From contig NW_026731650.1 in assembly GCF_028476545.1 (NCBI RefSeq), positions 310,001 through 374,000 of the forward strand: a DNA stretch of 64,000 bases. Direction: 5' to 3'. The position numbers and the translations under genes are program-made. The notes beneath the pieces were generated by a model. It did not search any database, was not told the DNA's origin, and saw nothing but the letters and a program-made list of their open reading frames with translations. Source of the DNA: Physella acuta (Eukaryota > Mollusca > Gastropoda > Physidae). Position 1 is the first letter of the stretch. Each line of letters begins with the position of its first letter. Below are positions 1 to 11,990 of the stretch, in pieces.

Positions 1-1894
1 TAATAAGCTAGTGCTAAAATGGGTGGGTTTAGTTTTTAGCAGTATTGTAATCTCAGATTTAGTTCTATGGTCAGAGATTAAGGTTAAGTCTATGTGCAAA
101 AACTTTGGTTAGGATTTGGGTTCGCGATAGTCATGCTTGTTTTTAGATAACTACCAGTAACCTAACACCCCTTTTATTAAAGACGATTCCATTATTGTTG
201 CATTAACGTGTAACACATTTAAAGAAAGGAATTAAAGCTTTAAAAGTTAGAAGGTCAATATTTTTAAAAATCTGTAATTCAATTAGCCAATGCAGAGAAC
301 TGAAGTATATGGTTAACTATGAGTCTACATTTGTTTACTTGTTAACACGACTATAAGCACGACATTTTTTGAAATACTTAGTTGATTGTTACATAATGTT
401 CTGAGTACAAATTCTAGATCTATATGTTTTCATGGAGTATTCGGCATACCAATATACGACAATGGATTTGGAATCGTTCTGAACCCCCCCCCCCCCTATG
501 TGTTACTCGCGTTTCATTGGCCAGTGTCGGATCTAACCGACTTCCGGTTATAACGCATGATTTTTAAAAATATCAATTTACAGCTTCGAGTGCCTCATCA
601 GTTTGCTGCTATTGAAAGATAAACAAAAGAAAGCGGGAACACGATTTAGAGGTAGAAAAGGTCTCTCTGATTGGACGGTGAGATATACATGTAAGATGAC
701 GTTGGTCGTGTGTGGTTAACGTGGAGGCTAAAGATGTTGACTGGTGGGTTTGTTTGTTTACACAACAACGTCCGGCAATAGGGTCAGTGGTCCCACTGGT
801 CAGCGATACAAGGATTCTGGTGCATACCACCCCCCCCCCCCCCCCCCCCCACAAAAAAACCAGCAACTTAACCGTGAGATGTTTTAATGGACACCATACA
901 CCCCATGTTCGCAGAAAACAAATTCCGCGCGTAAATTCAAACAATGAGTCGATGACGCAATCCTGGCCCACATCTGTTGATGGGAACAGCGGCAGCACCT
1001 GCAACACCCCCCCCCCCCCCCCCACAGAGCCGCTCCCAGATGCCAGAAACATCTCCCAGCTTCCCACGGGGTGGGGGGGGGGAGGTCGTTGTTTTCAAAC
1101 CACTAGCAGACGGCGGGTCGAGAACATTCTACAGGCAAGTGAGGCAACGACCTTGACATCCCAAGGTCAGATTTGAAAAGAACGGCAAAAACAATCCGGC
1201 GATGTTGAGGATTTAGACAAACATTTTTTTAAATTTTATCTACCCTAATGTCAACATTTGGTAGGTCAGTTAACATTAGATCTGACCACTATACATGTTT
1301 GACAATTATACCGTTAACATTTGATAGAACATGGCTCAAACAAACTAACACGTCACATCTACTGGCGTCTTTGTGACCCAATCAGGCTGATAATCAAAAG
1401 TTGGATTTATGGATTGGTTTGATTGAACCTACCCCACAGCCCGAACTAGCGATGGTGTTATCAGAGATAAGTTTATCTAATGCTGTCAAGATGGCGGCCG
1501 GCTGACCCTTGGGCAGTCGTTGGTGGGACAGGACAGACAGGAGGATTTTTTGTTATGGTTGGATGTTTGTAAGATGAGGTATGTCTGTAGTTGCATGTGT
1601 GTGTGTGTTGGCGTATGTATATAGCTGTAGTAAAACACCCCCCCTCCCCCCATCAAGACAAAAGTTGTGGACAACTCTGTCCCAAGTTGTGGATTTGGCT
1701 ATCTGCATCAAGCTAAAATAGTGTCCAATGTAAAAATGTTCATAAAATCAATTCGTCAGCTACGAAAGTAGCTACATACATTGTCATATGCAGCATACGG
1801 AATTAGTCAACCATTAAATCCGCGGAATATGAACGGTGTCAAATGTGAGAATAACGTCACGAATCTTTAATACAAAACAACAATATGGCAGAGA
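1..1894. other. Unannotated sequence with poly-C/poly-G tracts
   Basis: No gene is supported here. The stretch holds long C runs at about 485-497, 832-850 and 1011-1023 and a G run near 1072-1081. Open frames across 609-1176 exist on both strands and run through these homopolymers, so they look like chance products of the skewed composition. A short CA/TG-rich patch lies near 1590-1612. Confidence 0.6.
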
Positions 1895-2105
1895 CCTATC
1901 TAGTCAGAGACCTAACTAGACAGAGACCTAACTAGACAGAGAACTAACTAGTCAGAGACCTAACTAGTAACTAGACAGAGACCTAACTAGACAGAGACCT
2001 AACTAGAAAGAGACCTAACTAGACAGAGATCTAACTAGACAGAGACCTAACTAGTCAGAGACATAACTAGACAGAGACCTAACTAGACAGAGACCTAACT
2101 AGCCA
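1895..2105. repeat. 16-bp tandem array
   Basis: About 13 units of AGACAGAGACCTAACT, with GACAGAG/GTCAGAG variants and one slipped unit near 1965. There is no matching coding potential. Confidence 0.93.
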
Positions 2106-2154
2106 CCATGCAATTTTAGCGAATGGTCCGTGATATCGATTATCAAAAACGGAG

Positions 2155-2400
2155 CTAATCACACACTAATTCACACTAAATTACATCAATTCACACTAAT
2201 TCACATTAATTCACCACAATCGATGGATGGCGCTGATCCACCACATCATATCCACACCGTAATATCCACTTCGCTATATCCAGCCGGTTAGATCCACACA
2301 TATATCCACACGGTAAGATCCACACTTTATATATCCAGACGGTAAGATCCACACTTTATGCATCCAGTCCGCGACATCTACTACTGTATCCACACACCAA
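2155..2400. repeat. Degenerate short repeats (TTCACACTAA and ATATCCACAC types)
   Basis: Several imperfect copies of AATTCACACTAA (2165-2215) are followed by five or six diverged copies of a 20-30 bp unit built on GGTAAGATCCACAC and ATATCCA. The copies vary in length and sequence, as in an old array. Confidence 0.7.
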
Positions 2401-2559
2401 GTGACGTCGTTAGGACACACATCACGGCCAGCCACTGGTCACTGTACGGTCAGCACAAACAAACAGATAACACAGCGAGACCAGGGCCTAAGTCAACACA
2501 CATTGACCTCTCAACTACACGCCACGGGTCTACGACATGGCGCGGCGCTCAAATACAAC

Positions 2560-2625
2560 TTGGTGCGCACCGCCTGGTGCGAAACGCCTGGTGCGAAACG
2601 ACTGGTGCGAAACGATTGTTACGAC
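2560..2625. repeat. Short array of TGGTGCGAAACG units
   Basis: Three to four copies of a 14-15 bp unit, TGGTGCGAAACGMCT. The overlapping open frames at 2358-2746 are short, lie in three frames and show no recognised protein. Confidence 0.75.
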
Positions 2626-2724
2626 GACGAAGAATGGCCGACTCCCACTCTCTGCAGGAGCCGAACTTCAAACGGCAGGAAAAGTTACAAGACCCCACAG
2701 TGGCGTCCTGAGAACTGCCGGCAG

Positions 2725-3045
2725 TCTGATTGATGGCCGTCTATAGCCGTGGATTGATGGCCGTCTATAGCCGTGGGTTGATGGCCGTCTATAGCCGTGG
2801 GTTAATGGCCCTCTGTAAAGTTGAGTCGGTGGCCGACCATTGTGTCTACTTGATGGCCGTCCAATTTGTCAAATTGATGGATCCATTGCGCTCGTTAATG
2901 GCCGACAATTGGATCTGATTGATAGCCGTCTATTTTGAAAGGTTCATAGCCTTCTGTATAGCAGGTTTATGACCGTCCATGTAGCAGGTTTATGACCGTC
3001 CATGTAGCAGGTTTATGACCGTCCATGTAGCAGGTTGATGGCCGT
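2725..3045. repeat. Two adjoining arrays built on GATGGCCGTC / TATGACCGTCCATG
   Basis: At 2727-2812 a 24-bp unit (TTGATGGCCGTCTATAGCCG plus four bases) is repeated about 3.5 times. More diverged relatives continue to 2930. At 2960-3045 a unit of about 22 bp (key words AGCAGGTTTATGACCGTCCA) is repeated four times. Confidence 0.85.
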
Positions 3046-3324
3046 CCATTCCATATGAAAGACCGGAGGCGCCCATTACGTAATAGAAGAACAATGTTCG
3101 CGGGCGGTATTCGTCATTTTGTGTTTATGTAATAGTTAAGAGGCGGGTGTCACACGGTGCATGGTGGTGCAAGACGGTGCAGAACGGTGCGGGACGGTGT
3201 GTACGTTCAGTTGTTGGTTTATAAATAATCAGGAAACAGATTGGACGGCTAGACTTGGGGTAAATGGTAGGGTAGAGATTTGTTTGGCCAGGGAGAAATG
3301 GATTCGTGTGTTGGCGAGCTGATT

Positions 3325-4140
3325 CTTTGAATGTTGATATGGTTCATGTATCGGGTGTTGATATGGTTGGATGTTGATATGGTTCATGTGCTGATGTTGA
3401 TATGGTTGAATGTTGATATGGTTCATGTGCTGATGTTGATATGGTTGAATGTTGATATGGTTCATGTGTGGATGTTGATATGGTTGATGTGTGGATGTTG
3501 ATATGGTTCATGTGCTGATGTTGATATGGTTGATGTGTGGATGTTTATATGGTTCATGTGTTAGATGTTGATATGGTTTGATGTTGATATGGTTCATGTG
3601 CTGATGTTGATATGGTTGATGTGTGGATGTTTATATGGTTCATGTGTGGATGTTGATATGGTTCATGTGCTGATGTTGATATGGTTCATGTGTTAGATGT
3701 TGATATGGTTTGATGTTGATATGGTTCATGTGCTGATGTTGATATGGTTGATGTGTGGATGTTTATATGGTTCATGTGTGGATGTTGATATGGTTCATGT
3801 GTGGATGTTGATATGGTTCATGTGTTAGATGTTGATATGGTTTGATGTTGATATGGTTCATGCGCTGATGTTGATATGGTTGGATGTTGATATGGTTGGA
3901 TGTTGATATGGTTGGATGTTGATATGGTTGGATGTTGATATGGTTGGATGTTGATATGGTTCATGTGTTAGATGTAGATATGGTTGTTGTATTGTGAGTT
4001 GATATGGTTCATGTGTTGAATGATGATATGGTTGGATGTTGATATGGTTGTTTTGGATATTGATGTGCTGGATGTAGATGTGGTTGGATGTTGATATGGT
4101 TCATGTGTTGATGTTGATGTGGTTGGATGTTGCTATGGAT
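3325..4140. repeat. Minisatellite of GATGTTGATATGGTT units
   Basis: About 800 bp made of GATGTTGATATGGTT joined to CATGTGCT, CATGTGTG, GATGTGTG or CATGTGTTA linkers. Local higher-order patterns of 60-100 bp recur, for example the block holding GTTTATATGGTT. The units decay into TTGATGTGCTGGATG-like relatives after about 4030. The encoded NHINIQPYQH peptide repeat is a by-product. Confidence 0.93.
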
Positions 4141-5170
4141 GTGTTGGGTAGTGATGTGTTAGATCTCGTGGTTGGTACGAATAAAGTTGACAGTTCTGAT
4201 AATTTCAGTAAATGGTTTGGCAAAGTGCTAAATGTTAGTGAGACATTTCGACTGGTATTTAGCGACGGGGGTCGCACAAGGCTAGAGGGGAGGGGTGGTA
4301 ATGGGGTGGGGGTGCTTGTCAGGATGTAGGTGTTTTATTATGGGTATGACACCATCGCTAAGCCTGGGTAGACAATGTGACCTAGTCTAATAAAAAGTAG
4401 GACGAGCAAGAATGTGGGGTGGGACTGTGGGGTGGGGGTCCATTGTGTCGACAAAGTGTGATGACGTTATGCTTAAGTCGGGAATTACAAAAAATCTGGG
4501 ACACTTCAGGGAATGTTCGCTCAATCTGGTGGAATTTTAGATGAGGAGAAGCGAAAGTTCACGTTTATGGCACTAGTGGTGTGGTTTGAAGTTGTGGTTG
4601 TCTGTCCTGGTGTGGTTAAGCTGTTATTTGTCCTGATTTGGTGTGTGGTTAACTGATGGTTGCTCATCCTATTGTTATTCCCCACACACCAACATACACA
4701 AACGAGCACGACTGAAATCACGACTTTTTAAAACATGCTACATGTGCATGTAGGGGCAGGTTAAACGGGAAAAAAACATCAGGGACACGACATTTCCCGC
4801 CTAAAAAATCTGGCAGATTTGGGATTTTTACTTGCCACTTAGACACTCCTAATACAGGTTCGATTACATAGACTGGATCGATCACATGTAATCGATTACG
4901 TGCGTGATCAGGGGCAATAATCCCACCCATCTGTTTTATCGCCGCATGGTATTATTATGTGGACGGTATCAGTTACATCACGGCATGTGTGGTATCGATA
5001 CCATTTATTGGCACGTGCCAGAAAGTGACAGAGATAACAAAAAAAAAAGATAAGGGACATTACCACGCCAGTTATAGTTTTTATTGTTCAATGGATCAGT
5101 TGCATACCACGTGGCTAATGATCACGTGCCCTTTCGTTCGCGTGTTAAAGATACGTTAAATATTTAAACG
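4140..5170. other. Unannotated sequence
   Basis: No supported gene. Around 4855-4915 there is a cluster of ATCGATTAC / GATCGATCAC words forming short imperfect palindromes. Short open frames on both strands lack splice context and recognisable content. Confidence 0.5.
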
Positions 5171-5174
5171 TCAT

Positions 5175-5425
5175 TTGGCTTAACACAAACGATACCTAAT
5201 ACGATATCGCACGCAAACGATACTTTCCACAAACGATACCTCACGCAAACGATACCTTCCACAAACGATACCTCACGCAAACGATACCTTTCACAAACGA
5301 TACCTTATGCAAACGATATCTTCCACAAACGATACCTTATACAAACGATACCTTCAACAAACGATACCTTCCACAAACAATACTTTCCACAAGCGATACC
5401 TCACGCAAACGATACTACATGCAAA
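5175..5425. repeat. About 16-bp array, CAAACGATACCTTCCA
   Basis: About 15 units of (A)CAAACGATACCTTCCA / CAAACGATACCTCACG with scattered substitutions. The last units drift before 5430. Confidence 0.9.
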
Positions 5426-5429
5426 CGTA

Positions 5430-7400
5430 AAAACAATACTAAATCTAACTCTACGAGAAAACCACAAACATTACGTTTATCAAACGTGTGCTACTGCCTA
5501 CAAGGATCATCACATCGATCCAACCAGACACTAGCCTTATTTTAGTCGTCATCTGCGTTATTACTATCAAACATCCTGATTATAAACTAGACGCAAAGTT
5601 GTATTCATCATAAGGGAAATAACTGGGGAAATATTAACAGATCATATTTCTTGCGGTTACTTCCCCTGCCATTCATCAATGAGCGAGTGTTGACAAAAGT
5701 TTTATGGCGTGACACAGTGGCCTACTTTCGTTTTTTTTTTTACTGCGCCAAAAACCTGCATGACACGGTATTGTGTAATAAAAGTTCATAAAAACAAAGT
5801 TATGCAAATAAGTCACGTGATATGGAAAAGATCTAAGGAGAACCAACGTATCAAAGATTCAGAAATTAGGTCGTGGTAGGAATACGGTGTACATAGTGAG
5901 GTGGGGTGTGTGGCAGTGTGTGGTGTGTTTATAGGTGTGTGTGGTGTTGGTATATGTGGTGTTTGTTAGTGTGTTTAGTGTGTCTTTTGGTGCTTCTGTT
6001 CGTGAGTAGCATTATTTTTTGCAAAGACCTTTATTTTTAGGAAGAGGGATAGTTTTAGCTGACTTTTAAAGACCGTTCTCACAAAAGATAAAATGGTGTC
6101 AAAAACTTCCCAGTGCTGAAAAACAACCTAGAGCGTGGGGCTGGGGGGGGGGGGGTGAGAGATCGTATCTAGGGTCTGCTCGGACATTGTGCCTTAAGTG
6201 AGAGACAGTGGGGTAGAGGTTGATCGTGTCTGCTAGGTGACATCTGATGACATGACATGATGACATAAGACTCACGACTTGAGACCAAAGATCCTAAGTG
6301 ATATCTAATGCCATCAGCGAATTTTAACCAAAGACTGCGAGGTGACATTTGGCAAAAGATTTGTGAGCAGGAACAAGGGAGATCACCACTAAAATTATTT
6401 TCTTTGGCCGCCTTACAGAGCTAGTTACCATGAACACAACACATCTAGAGACAGATTTCAAAATACGAGCCGGCCCGCGGCATAACATACGCCGCTATTT
6501 AGTTGTTTCTAATTTTCAATAATTCATAATTTGTGAATTCGACAGTACCAACGCTGACACTGAAAATATTTCTTTAAAACACTATAAGTAGCTCGTTAAG
6601 GACCATAACCCCCCCCCCCCCTTCCTCCCTCCCCCCCCCCCCCACGTTTAAAATCGTTGGCTCTGCTTGTAAACATTTAGAGTGAACACAGCTCACTAAA
6701 ACCATGTAGGGGTGGGGAGGTAGGGAGAGCGTTTGCAGCTTGTTTTCTAACGGCTCGAAGAAGAGAATTATATATATAGATAGATTATTTTCCTGTGCAT
6801 CATTACAAGTCGTGTACTGTAGACTCATCTGTGGCGTCCGTCTATCCGGCACGTCTATCCGGAGTTCAGCGCCGCTAGACAGAGTTGGACCAGAACATTG
6901 GCGTAACACCCAGCTCATGACAGAGTGACATTTAAATGACAGATGAATGACATCTGGTCTGGGTAGTGACATCCCAGTAACTGTAGACTCATTTTACAGA
7001 CACTAGCGACAATACATCGCTTACATCAACCATCTATCACCCCATCAGCCAATAACCGTTGACCTTAATCCCCTACCCCAGGGACTACAAACCTTGATGT
7101 ACCTCACACCATACACCTGACCCACACAACAAACATTATGCACTCAATGGCGACCTCTTGTCTAGCAAACACACCCAGAAGTTAACTGTGTGGGGAGAGG
7201 GGGTTGGGTTAGAAAGAAGGGGGGGGGGGTGTCTTTTACACTTCACACAAGTTTGACGTACGGATATTGTACATTTTCTTTAAACCATTGCCATGGCAAC
7301 AAAGACGGCAGGTAGGAAACATTCCAAGATAGGGCTAATGAAGGGCTAGACGGGGCTAATTGAAGTCTAGGCTTGGGCTAATCAAGGTTTAACAGGGCTA
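5430..7400. other. Unannotated sequence with TG-rich and poly-G/C tracts
   Basis: Contains a GTGTGGTGT-rich patch (5895-5995), a G run near 6142-6153 and C runs at 6609-6643. The segment 6800-6940 has coding-like composition on both strands but no convincing splice-site pair, so no exon is called. The 7320-7400 stretch has four loose copies of an AGGGCTAAT word. Confidence 0.5.
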
Positions 7401-7467
7401 ATCAACCACAAATGTTTTTCTTTTCATTTTTTAAACCCAAAGGCAATAAAAAAAAAGAGTAACCGAC

Positions 7468-7675
7468 CTTGCAGCTTCCTGCGTCGAATGACGCCGACTC
7501 CTTGCTCATAGTCCCCGGTCCGGATGTGACGCACCCGCTCACTAAAACTTCGGATCCAGTTGTGATTGGTGCGGACAGGTTCCAGGGGAGCAGTGACGTC
7601 ACGACACTCTTTGAGCGGGGCCACCGTGACGTCACGTGCACCGGTTGAACCCGGGGCGTAGCGCGAGCTGGTCAT
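7468..7675 (-). CDS. Probable first coding exon of an unrecognised minus-strand gene
   Basis: The minus strand reads from an ATG at 7675 with A at -3 through 69 codons to CTGCAAG|GTCGGT at 7468/7467, a possible but weak donor. Predicted text starts MTSSRYAPGSTGARDVTVAP and ends RTGDYEQGVGVIRRRKLQ. Codon use is GC-rich and coding-like, unlike the AT-rich flanks, and the exon would end in phase 1. CRE-like and E-box words lie just upstream at 7690-7800, which fits a 5' end. I do not recognise the protein and found no later exons with confidence. A second frame is also open here (MHVTSRWPRS...), but its text looks less protein-like. Confidence 0.42.
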
Positions 7676-7800
7676 GTTTGAAAGTGTGCACTACGTCACG
7701 GGTTTTGTTGTTCGCGGCGCGTCACGTGCATGGCTGAGTCACACAAGTTCTGTTTTAGAGTAGGTGGTCACGTGATCCTCTAGGCACGTGACAATAATAA
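7560..7800 (-). promoter_or_regulatory. CpG-rich candidate promoter with CRE and CACGTG motifs
   Basis: Holds two full CRE palindromes TGACGTCA (near 7594 and 7628), further GTCACGTGCA and TACGTCACGG words, and CACGTG E-boxes at about 7636, 7723, 7769 and 7785. CpG density is clearly above the surroundings. The two CREs lie inside the candidate first exon, and the remaining motifs lie upstream of its ATG. Promoter function is an inference. Confidence 0.4.
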
Positions 7801-8298
7801 ACAGTTAATCCAGAAACAAATGGGCGCCAAGTGTGAGTACTACACCTGTGTAAGTTCATCGCCCGCTCAAATCCACTGTGTCGCGTGCTAGTCTGTGTGC
7901 AGTTTGACTGTCAGGTATTTAGAATAGCTACACAACAGAATATCTTATAAATCTATTCCGAAAATTCTAGTCCTCCGTGAAAACGTCAAGTTTAAATAGA
8001 TGGGACTAAACTAAATCACATAGAAACACAAAGTGGTTGCAACCACATCACAGTAACCACGCGAACAGAATAGGTTACAACACATCACAGCAACCACAAA
8101 GTGTACTCAACCACAAAACATCTCTCCGTAACTGAAACACCACAAAAAACGGCAGCAGTAATTAAACAGCTACACACCTTAGCAATGGCACACTAATTAA
8201 CGGCCGACCCAAGTTTTAATTAGTCACGTGATCAGGTACAGCCTACACGCTTGGATGAAGACGGCACTCGCCAGCTGGGGCGTGAGTTCACGTGATAC
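7800..8298. other. Unannotated AT-rich sequence
   Basis: Nothing gene-like is visible. Several ACCACA and CACATCACAG words recur loosely at 8035-8110. Confidence 0.5.
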
Positions 8299-8300
8299 AG

Positions 8301-9150
8301 TCTAGGTCAGGTGGCCTAGACATGTTGGCCAGGTGGCCTAAACCTGGGGGTCAGGTGGCCTAGACCTGTTGGCCAGGTGGCCTAAACCTGGGGGTCAGGT
8401 GGCCTAGACATGTTGGCCAGGTGGCCTAGACCTGTTGGCTAGGTGGCCTAAACATGTTGGTCAGGTGGCCTAGACATGTTGGCCAGGTGGCCTAGACATG
8501 TTGGCCAGGTGGCCTAAACATGTTGGCCAGGTGGCCTAGACATGTTGGTCAGGTGGCCTAGACATGTTGGCCAGGTGGCCTAGACATGTTGGTCAGGTGG
8601 CCTAGACCTAGGGATCAGGTGGCCTAGACATGTTGGTCAGGTGGCCTAGACATGTTGGCCAGGTGGCCTAAACCTGGGGGTCAGGTGGCCTTGACATGTT
8701 GGCCAGGTGGTATAAACCTACAGGTTAGGTGGCCTAGACATGTTGGCCAGGTGGACAAGACATGTTGGCCAGGTGGCCTAAACCTGGGGATCGGGCGGCC
8801 TAGACCAGTTGGCCTGGTGGACTAGACATGTTGGCCAGGTGGCCTAGACATGTTGGCCCAAACCTGTTGGCCCGATGGCCTAGACATGTTGGCCAGGTGG
8901 ACAAGACATGTTGGCCAGGTGGCCTAAACATGTTGGCCAGGTGGCCTAGACATGTTGGCCAGGTGGCCTAAACCTGGGGGTCAGGTGGCCTAGACATGTT
9001 GGCCAGGTGGACAAGACATGTTGGCCAGGTGGCCTAAACATGTTGGCCAGGTGGCCTAAACCTGGGGGTCAGGTGGCCTTGACATGTTGGCCAAGTAGCT
9101 TAAGCCTACAGATCAGGTGGCCTTAAAATTACAGGTCAGGTGGCCAAAAC
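8301..9150. repeat. 22-bp minisatellite (TTGGCCAGGTGGCCTAGACA)
   Basis: About 38 units of a 22-bp repeat with core words GGCCTAGACATG and TTGGCCAGGT. A variant unit carries CCTGGGGGTCAGGT. The array decays at its right end (9080-9150). Each unit contains the GGCCAGGTGGCC near-palindrome. Confidence 0.96.
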
Positions 9151-9234
9151 CTACAACGCAACAAAATGTGTTTATCACCGGAACTGCTAGATAAATGCCA
9201 TCGATATCTATTTATAGCGCATGCGAGATAGCAC

Positions 9235-9320
9235 GGGGTTATCGCTTCATCTTCCGGTAAGTGTGACGTCACCTGTGAGCATCCGGATAGTCTGCGGGGC
9301 GGGGCAGAAACAGGTGGTCG
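9235..9320. promoter_or_regulatory. Possible regulatory patch (ETS-like and CRE motifs)
   Basis: Contains CTTCCGGTAAG, a full CRE (GTGACGTCAC near 9264) and a GGGGCGGGGC GC-box within 80 bp, directly after the 22-bp array. TTCCG|GTAAGTGT would also serve as a plus-strand donor. A role as an upstream promoter or first exon of the plus-strand gene is possible but unproven. Confidence 0.25.
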
Positions 9321-9439
9321 TGTCTGGTAGAGCAGAACTAGGTCAAATGTACAGCTGATCTAAACAGCTAGCCTCTGAGAGCCAGTCACCGTTTACGTGA
9401 GTTTTAAGGCCAAGAATGGACATGGAAAAAATTGGCATC

Positions 9440-9486
9440 CAGCATAACATCCAGCATAACATCGAGCATAACATCCAGCATGATGG
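9440..9486. repeat. 12-bp repeat CATAACATCCAG
   Basis: Four near-identical tandem units of about 12 bp. Confidence 0.8.
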
Positions 9487-9639
9487 ATGACTGCATGGAT
9501 ATATCTGTAACCCCAGATGTTGATGTGTTGATGTCGGAGAACCAATGTCATGGTCAAACGAGTGGTTGACAGGTCCAAGCTAATGACCACTGGTCAGTTC
9601 ACTAATGGCCGTGGGAACTGACAAACTGGACATCTCAGA

Positions 9640-9770
9640 GATGTTGGCCAAACGGCTCATTGCTGATGGCCAAACTTTAATGATGGCCAAACATCACAGC
9701 GATGATGGCCAAACGGCTCATTGCTAATGGCCAAACTTTAATGATGGCCAACCATCACAGCGACGATGGC
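9640..9770. repeat. Roughly 60-bp duplicated block with GATGGCCAAAC
   Basis: A block running from GGCCAAACGGCTCATTGCT through ATCACAGCGATGATGGCC is present twice in tandem (about 9647-9707 and 9708-9769). Confidence 0.85.
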
Positions 9771-9854
9771 CTAATTGAGAGACTTTTTCTCAAACTCCTT
9801 GAAGCCATGATTCACGTCACAGCTGCCATGTTTGGTGAGCTGTGGATTAGGCGT

Positions 9855-9912
9855 GTGGTGTGGGTCAGGGTGGGTCACGAGGGTTCGGGGTGGGTCAGGG
9901 TGGGTCGGGCTT
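9855..9912. repeat. GGGTGGGTCA short array
   Basis: Imperfect copies of GGTGTGGGTCAGGGTGGGTC occur over about 60 bp. Confidence 0.7.
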
Positions 9913-9984
9913 GAGACAGTGGAGTGTTTTCGATACTTGAACGTAAAACTAAATAGACACACACTAAGTATGTCGTAGACTATG

Positions 9985-10240
9985 TCAGGGCATTTACTAT
10001 GACAAGGCACTAATAGCGACAGGCCAACGTCAACAGACACAACAGGGCACTATCTGCCACAGCCAGCAGCAACAGGGCACTATGACAGGGCACGATGTTA
10101 TGGCACTATTAGCGAAAGGCCAAGCGACAATAGGGCACTATGACAGGGCACGATGTTATGGCACTATTAGCGACAGGCCCAGACACAACAGGGCACTATC
10201 TGCCACAGGCCAGCAACCATAGGGCATCATGACAGGGCAC
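9985..10240. repeat. Degenerate array of ACAGGGCACTAT units
   Basis: Repeated words GACAGGGCACTATGACAGGG, GTTATGGCACTATTAGCGA and AGGCCAGCAAC form a higher-order unit of roughly 80-85 bp, present about 2.5 times. Confidence 0.8.
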
Positions 10241-10890
10241 TAAAGATGTCACCCAAGGATGCTAAGCCAGGCTCCACCGTGAACCGACCAGACCCCAGCC
10301 AACAAGGCCCCCCATTGTTCGCCTCTAGGACAGATAACACGACACCAAACATGGCCGGGCATAACTCTCATATAACCAGCCTGGTCAAACTAAATCCCGC
10401 GACACAGAATCTCATTTTTATTTTACCGAAACGCACCGATGATATTTTGTTTATCATTATTTTGTATTTTAAAAAAGCAAGAAACTTTTTCAGAGCTCGC
10501 ATTCTATAAAATAACTTTTGATATTTTATATTAATTTTAACTTTAAACTTTATATTTTACACCGGACACATAAAATTTTAAAACTTTACTTTTCTCAGTA
10601 GTTCAAGTAACTTCTTGACAATGAAGGTGAAAATAATGCGTTAAGCAATATGGGTGTGGCCATGTTTCATTAAGAAATCAAGAGGACTTGAGCAACGCAA
10701 GATATGTTTCAATATGACGCTATACACTACTGTCTGAGACACAATACACAAGTGTCTGTGAGGTAAAATAACCGGTGTGTATTCTCTAAAAAACCGTTAT
10801 ACAGAAGGTGCCGTTGTGTACTCACGTGTATCTTATGACCAGCACGAGCTTCTAGTGCGTGTAGCACGTGCGATTGTGGCAGAAGTGACC
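10240..10890. other. Unannotated sequence
   Basis: No supported gene. An 87-codon open frame (10246-10509) ends in AT-rich low-complexity sequence and has no recognisable content. Confidence 0.5.
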
Positions 10891-10894
10891 TCTA

Positions 10895-11990
10895 GGTTAG
10901 ATGTCTGTTCTAGGGTTTTAGCCTGTGTTTAGGATTATATCTCTATGTAAGACTTAAGCTTGTGATTAGGATTAGACCTCTATGTTAGGGTTAAGCATGT
11001 GATTAGGATTAGACCTCTATGTTAGAGTTAAGCATGTGATTAGGATTAGACCTCTATGTAAGACTTAAGCTTGTGATTAGGATTAGACCTCTATGTAAGA
11101 GTTAAGCATGTGATTAGGATTAGACCTCTATGTAAGAGTTAAGCTTGTGATTAGGATTAGACCTCTATGTAAGAGTTAAGCTTGTGATTAGGATTAGACC
11201 TCTATGTAAGAGTTAAGCTTGTGATTAGGATTAGACCTCTATGTAAGAGTTAAGCATGTGATTAGGATTAGACCTCTATGTAAGAGTTAAGCTTGTGATT
11301 AGGATTAGACCTCTATGTAAGAGTTAAGCATGTGATTAGGATTAGACCTCTATGTAAGAGTTAAGCTTGTGATTAGGATTAGACCTCTATGTAAGAGTTA
11401 AGCATGTGATTAGGATTAGACCTCTATGTAAGAGTTAAGCTTGTGATTAGGATTAGACCTCTATGTAAGAGTTAAGCATGTGATTAGGATTAGACCTCTA
11501 TGTAAGAGTTAAGCTTGTGATTAGGATTAGACCTCTGTGTAAGAGTTAAGCATGTGATTAGGATTAGACCTCTATGTTAGAATTAAGCATGTGATTAGGA
11601 TTAGACCTCTATGTTAGAATTAAGCATGTGATTAGGATTAGACCTCTATGTTAGAATTAAGCATGTGATTAGGATAAGACCTCTATGTTAGAATTAAGCA
11701 TGTGATTAGGATTAGACCTCTATGTTAGAATTAAGCATGTGATTAGGATAAGACCTCTATGTTAGAATTAAACATGTGATTAGTATTAGACCTCTATGTT
11801 AGGGTTAAGCCTGTGTTAAGATTAGACCTCTATGTTAGGGTTAAGCATGTGATTAGGATTTAGACCTCTATGTTAGGGTTAGACCTCCATGTTAGGATTA
11901 AGCCTGTGTTTAGAGTTAGACCTCTATGTTAGGGTTAAGCCTGTGATTAGGATAAGACCTCTATGTTAGGGTTAAGCCTGTGTTATATTT
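10895..11990. repeat. 37-bp minisatellite with alternating dimer order
   Basis: About 29 units of 37 bp with core words GATTAGGATTAGACCTCTAT and GTAAGAGTTAAGC. In 11250-11550 the units alternate strictly between AAGCATGTG and AAGCTTGTG, giving a 74-bp higher-order repeat. Left and right flanks carry GTTAGGGTTAAGC variants. Confidence 0.96.

Noticed and set aside
712-1176. 154-codon plus frame and the opposing minus frame at 609-1067
   Set aside because: Both run through several poly-C/poly-G tracts of uncertain length and show no family motif.
6574-6972. 132-codon minus frame with SWVLRQCSGPTLSSGAELRI
   Set aside because: Composition is suggestive, but the frame includes long poly-C tracts at one end and no donor/acceptor pair was found. 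Both strands are open here.
10895-11990. Telomere-like TTAGGG content
   Set aside because: GTTAGGG occurs inside some 37-bp units at the array edges but never in tandem, so this is not telomeric sequence.
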